Made by a program: the position numbers and the translations under genes. Under the pieces are notes generated by a model. The model searched no databases. It worked only from the letters and a program-made list of their open reading frames with translations, and was not told where the DNA came from. A stretch of 8,500 bases of DNA from assembly GCA_947472705.1 (NCBI GenBank), contig CANJDA010000092.1, forward strand, positions 1-8,500, in the 5' to 3' direction. Source of the DNA: Flavobacteriaceae bacterium (GTDB taxonomy: Bacteria; Bacteroidota; Bacteroidia; Flavobacteriales; Flavobacteriaceae). Position 1 is the first letter of the stretch. Each line of letters opens with the position of its first letter. Positions 7,569 to 8,500 of the stretch are shown here, in pieces.

Positions 7569-7584
7569 TCTAAAACTAATGTCT

Positions 7585-7592
7585 TATTTTTG
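7585..7592 (+). promoter_or_regulatory. Candidate -7 box (TATTTTTG) of ribD
   Basis: This is a perfect TAnnTTTG octamer ending four bases before GTG 7597. The predicted transcription start is at or just before that codon, giving a leaderless message, and this favours GTG 7597 over ATG 7579 as the ribD start. No TTG lies 17-23 bases upstream; the closest candidate is CTG at 7561-7563, with a 21-base spacer, already inside the divergent acetyltransferase gene. Confidence 0.38.
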
Positions 7593-7596
7593 TGCT

Positions 7597-8500
7597 GTGA
7601 AGATACATGAAAATTACATAAAACGCTGTATTCAACTAGCCAAAAACGGATTGGGAACTACCTACCCTAATCCATTGGTAGGAAGTGTAATTGTACATAA
7701 TGGAAAAATCATTGGGGAAGGTTGGCATCGAAAATCAGGTGAGCCTCATGCCGAAGTAAATGCTATAAATTCTGTGAAAGATAAATCGTTACTTTCACAA
7801 GCCACTATTTATGTTTCGCTTGAACCTTGTAGTCATTTTGGTAAAACTCCACCGTGTTGTGACTTAATTCTAAAACATAAAATTCCAAATGTAGTTGTTG
7901 GAACAATTGATCCAAATAGTAAAGTAGCTGGAAACGGAATTCAGCGTTTAAAGGATAATGGAGCGAATGTAACTGTGGGAGTTTTAGAAAATGAATGTAT
8001 CGAATTAAATAAACGATTTTTCACTTATCATAACAAACAACGTCCTTATATTATATTGAAATGGGCAGAAAGCCAAGATGGATTTATTGCTCCACAAAAC
8101 AAAGAAAAAAAAGAACCGGTTTGGATTTCGAATGTTTTTTCACGTCAATTAGTGCATAAATGGCGTAGTGAAGAACAAGCAATTTTAGTGGGTACATCAA
8201 CCGTTATTGAAGACAATCCAAAACTAGATGTAAGAGATTGGAGTGGAGAAAATCCAATTAGAATTGTATTAGATCGAACAGGAAAAATAGCAAATAATTA
8301 TTTTGTTAAGAATAAAAAAAGCAAAACCATAATTATTACCGAGCAAGAAAATATATCGTCAGATGAAAATCTTATTTTTGAAAGTGTTATCTTTGATAAT
8401 CAGCTGACCCAAAAAATTGTTGCAATTTTATACAATTACAACATTCAATCTGTAATAATTGAAGGTGGAAAACAAACCTTAGAAAGTTTTATAGTAGAGA
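7597..8500 (+). CDS. ribD: RibD, riboflavin biosynthesis deaminase/reductase (3' end outside window)
   Basis: RibD carries out two successive steps of riboflavin synthesis: deamination of the GTP-derived pyrimidine and NADPH-dependent reduction of its ribosyl side chain. The visible 301 codons cover the deaminase domain and most of the reductase; about 40-60 residues are lost at the right edge. In the deaminase, PNPLVGSVIV (24-33) precedes the zinc site H51-A-E53 and PCSHFGKTPPC with Cys78 and Cys87, closely matching E. coli His50, Glu52, Cys75 and Cys84. The reductase begins near RPYIILKWAESQDGFIA (149-165), followed by VWIS (175-178), GTSTVIEDNPKL (199-210) and VIIEGG (286-291). I chose GTG 7597, giving MKIHENYIKRC, because homologues start there and a -7 box lies just upstream. 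ATG 7579 would add MSYFCA and leave only 10 bp to the divergent acetyltransferase gene. Confidence 0.94.
   Translation, partial: MKIHENYIKRCIQLAKNGLGTTYPNPLVGSVIVHNGKIIGEGWHRKSGEPHAEVNAINSVKDKSLLSQATIYVSLEPCSHFGKTPPCCDLILKHKIPNVVVGTIDPNSKVAGNGIQRLKDNGANVTVGVLENECIELNKRFFTYHNKQRPYIILKWAESQDGFIAPQNKEKKEPVWISNVFSRQLVHKWRSEEQAILVGTSTVIEDNPKLDVRDWSGENPIRIVLDRTGKIANNYFVKNKKSKTIIITEQENISSDENLIFESVIFDNQLTQKIVAILYNYNIQSVIIEGGKQTLESFIVE

Noticed and set aside
7569..7596. FMN riboswitch upstream of ribD
   Set aside because: The gap to the divergent gene is only 28 bp, far too short for the conserved FMN aptamer, and none of its conserved sequence is present.

Overview
The window looks like chromosomal DNA from a member of the Flavobacteriaceae (phylum Bacteroidota), probably Flavobacterium or a close relative. 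The DNA is strongly AT-rich. The largest gene encodes a surface protein with a type IX secretion (T9SS) C-terminal signal, a system confined to the Bacteroidota. Start codons lack Shine-Dalgarno sequences, and promoter-like TAnnTTTG boxes replace the usual -10 element. The histidyl-tRNA synthetase has the motif 2 region typical of Bacteroidota.

Layout, left to right. Bases 1-209 are an AT-rich intergenic region with a promoter-like box and a double inverted repeat. Bases 210-3401 (+) encode a 1063-residue secreted protein with a signal peptide, a LamG/concanavalin A-like domain and a T9SS tail. A strong hairpin at 3429-3454 can serve as a shared terminator for this gene and the convergent hisS. 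Bases 3513-4871 (-) are hisS. A 116-bp divergent promoter region separates hisS from a MacB/FtsX-type ABC transporter permease at 4988-6232 (+). The permease converges, with only 4 bp between stop codons, on a minus-strand pair: a GNAT acetyltransferase (7083-7568) followed directly by prmC (6237-7082). Diverging from that pair is ribD (from about 7597, +), which runs off the right edge.

The genes do not form one pathway. hisS (translation), prmC (release-factor methylation) and ribD (riboflavin synthesis) are housekeeping genes. The permease is an envelope transport component whose ATPase is not in the window. The LamG protein is an accessory, probably cell-surface or secreted, protein of unknown ligand. 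The gene arrangement is compact: two of the start codons lie 4-5 bases after a -7-like box, which suggests leaderless mRNAs.

I see no tRNA or rRNA genes, CRISPR array, insertion sequence, phage gene or toxin-antitoxin pair, and no convincing previously undescribed system. The most open questions are the role of the LamG/T9SS protein and the start-site architecture.
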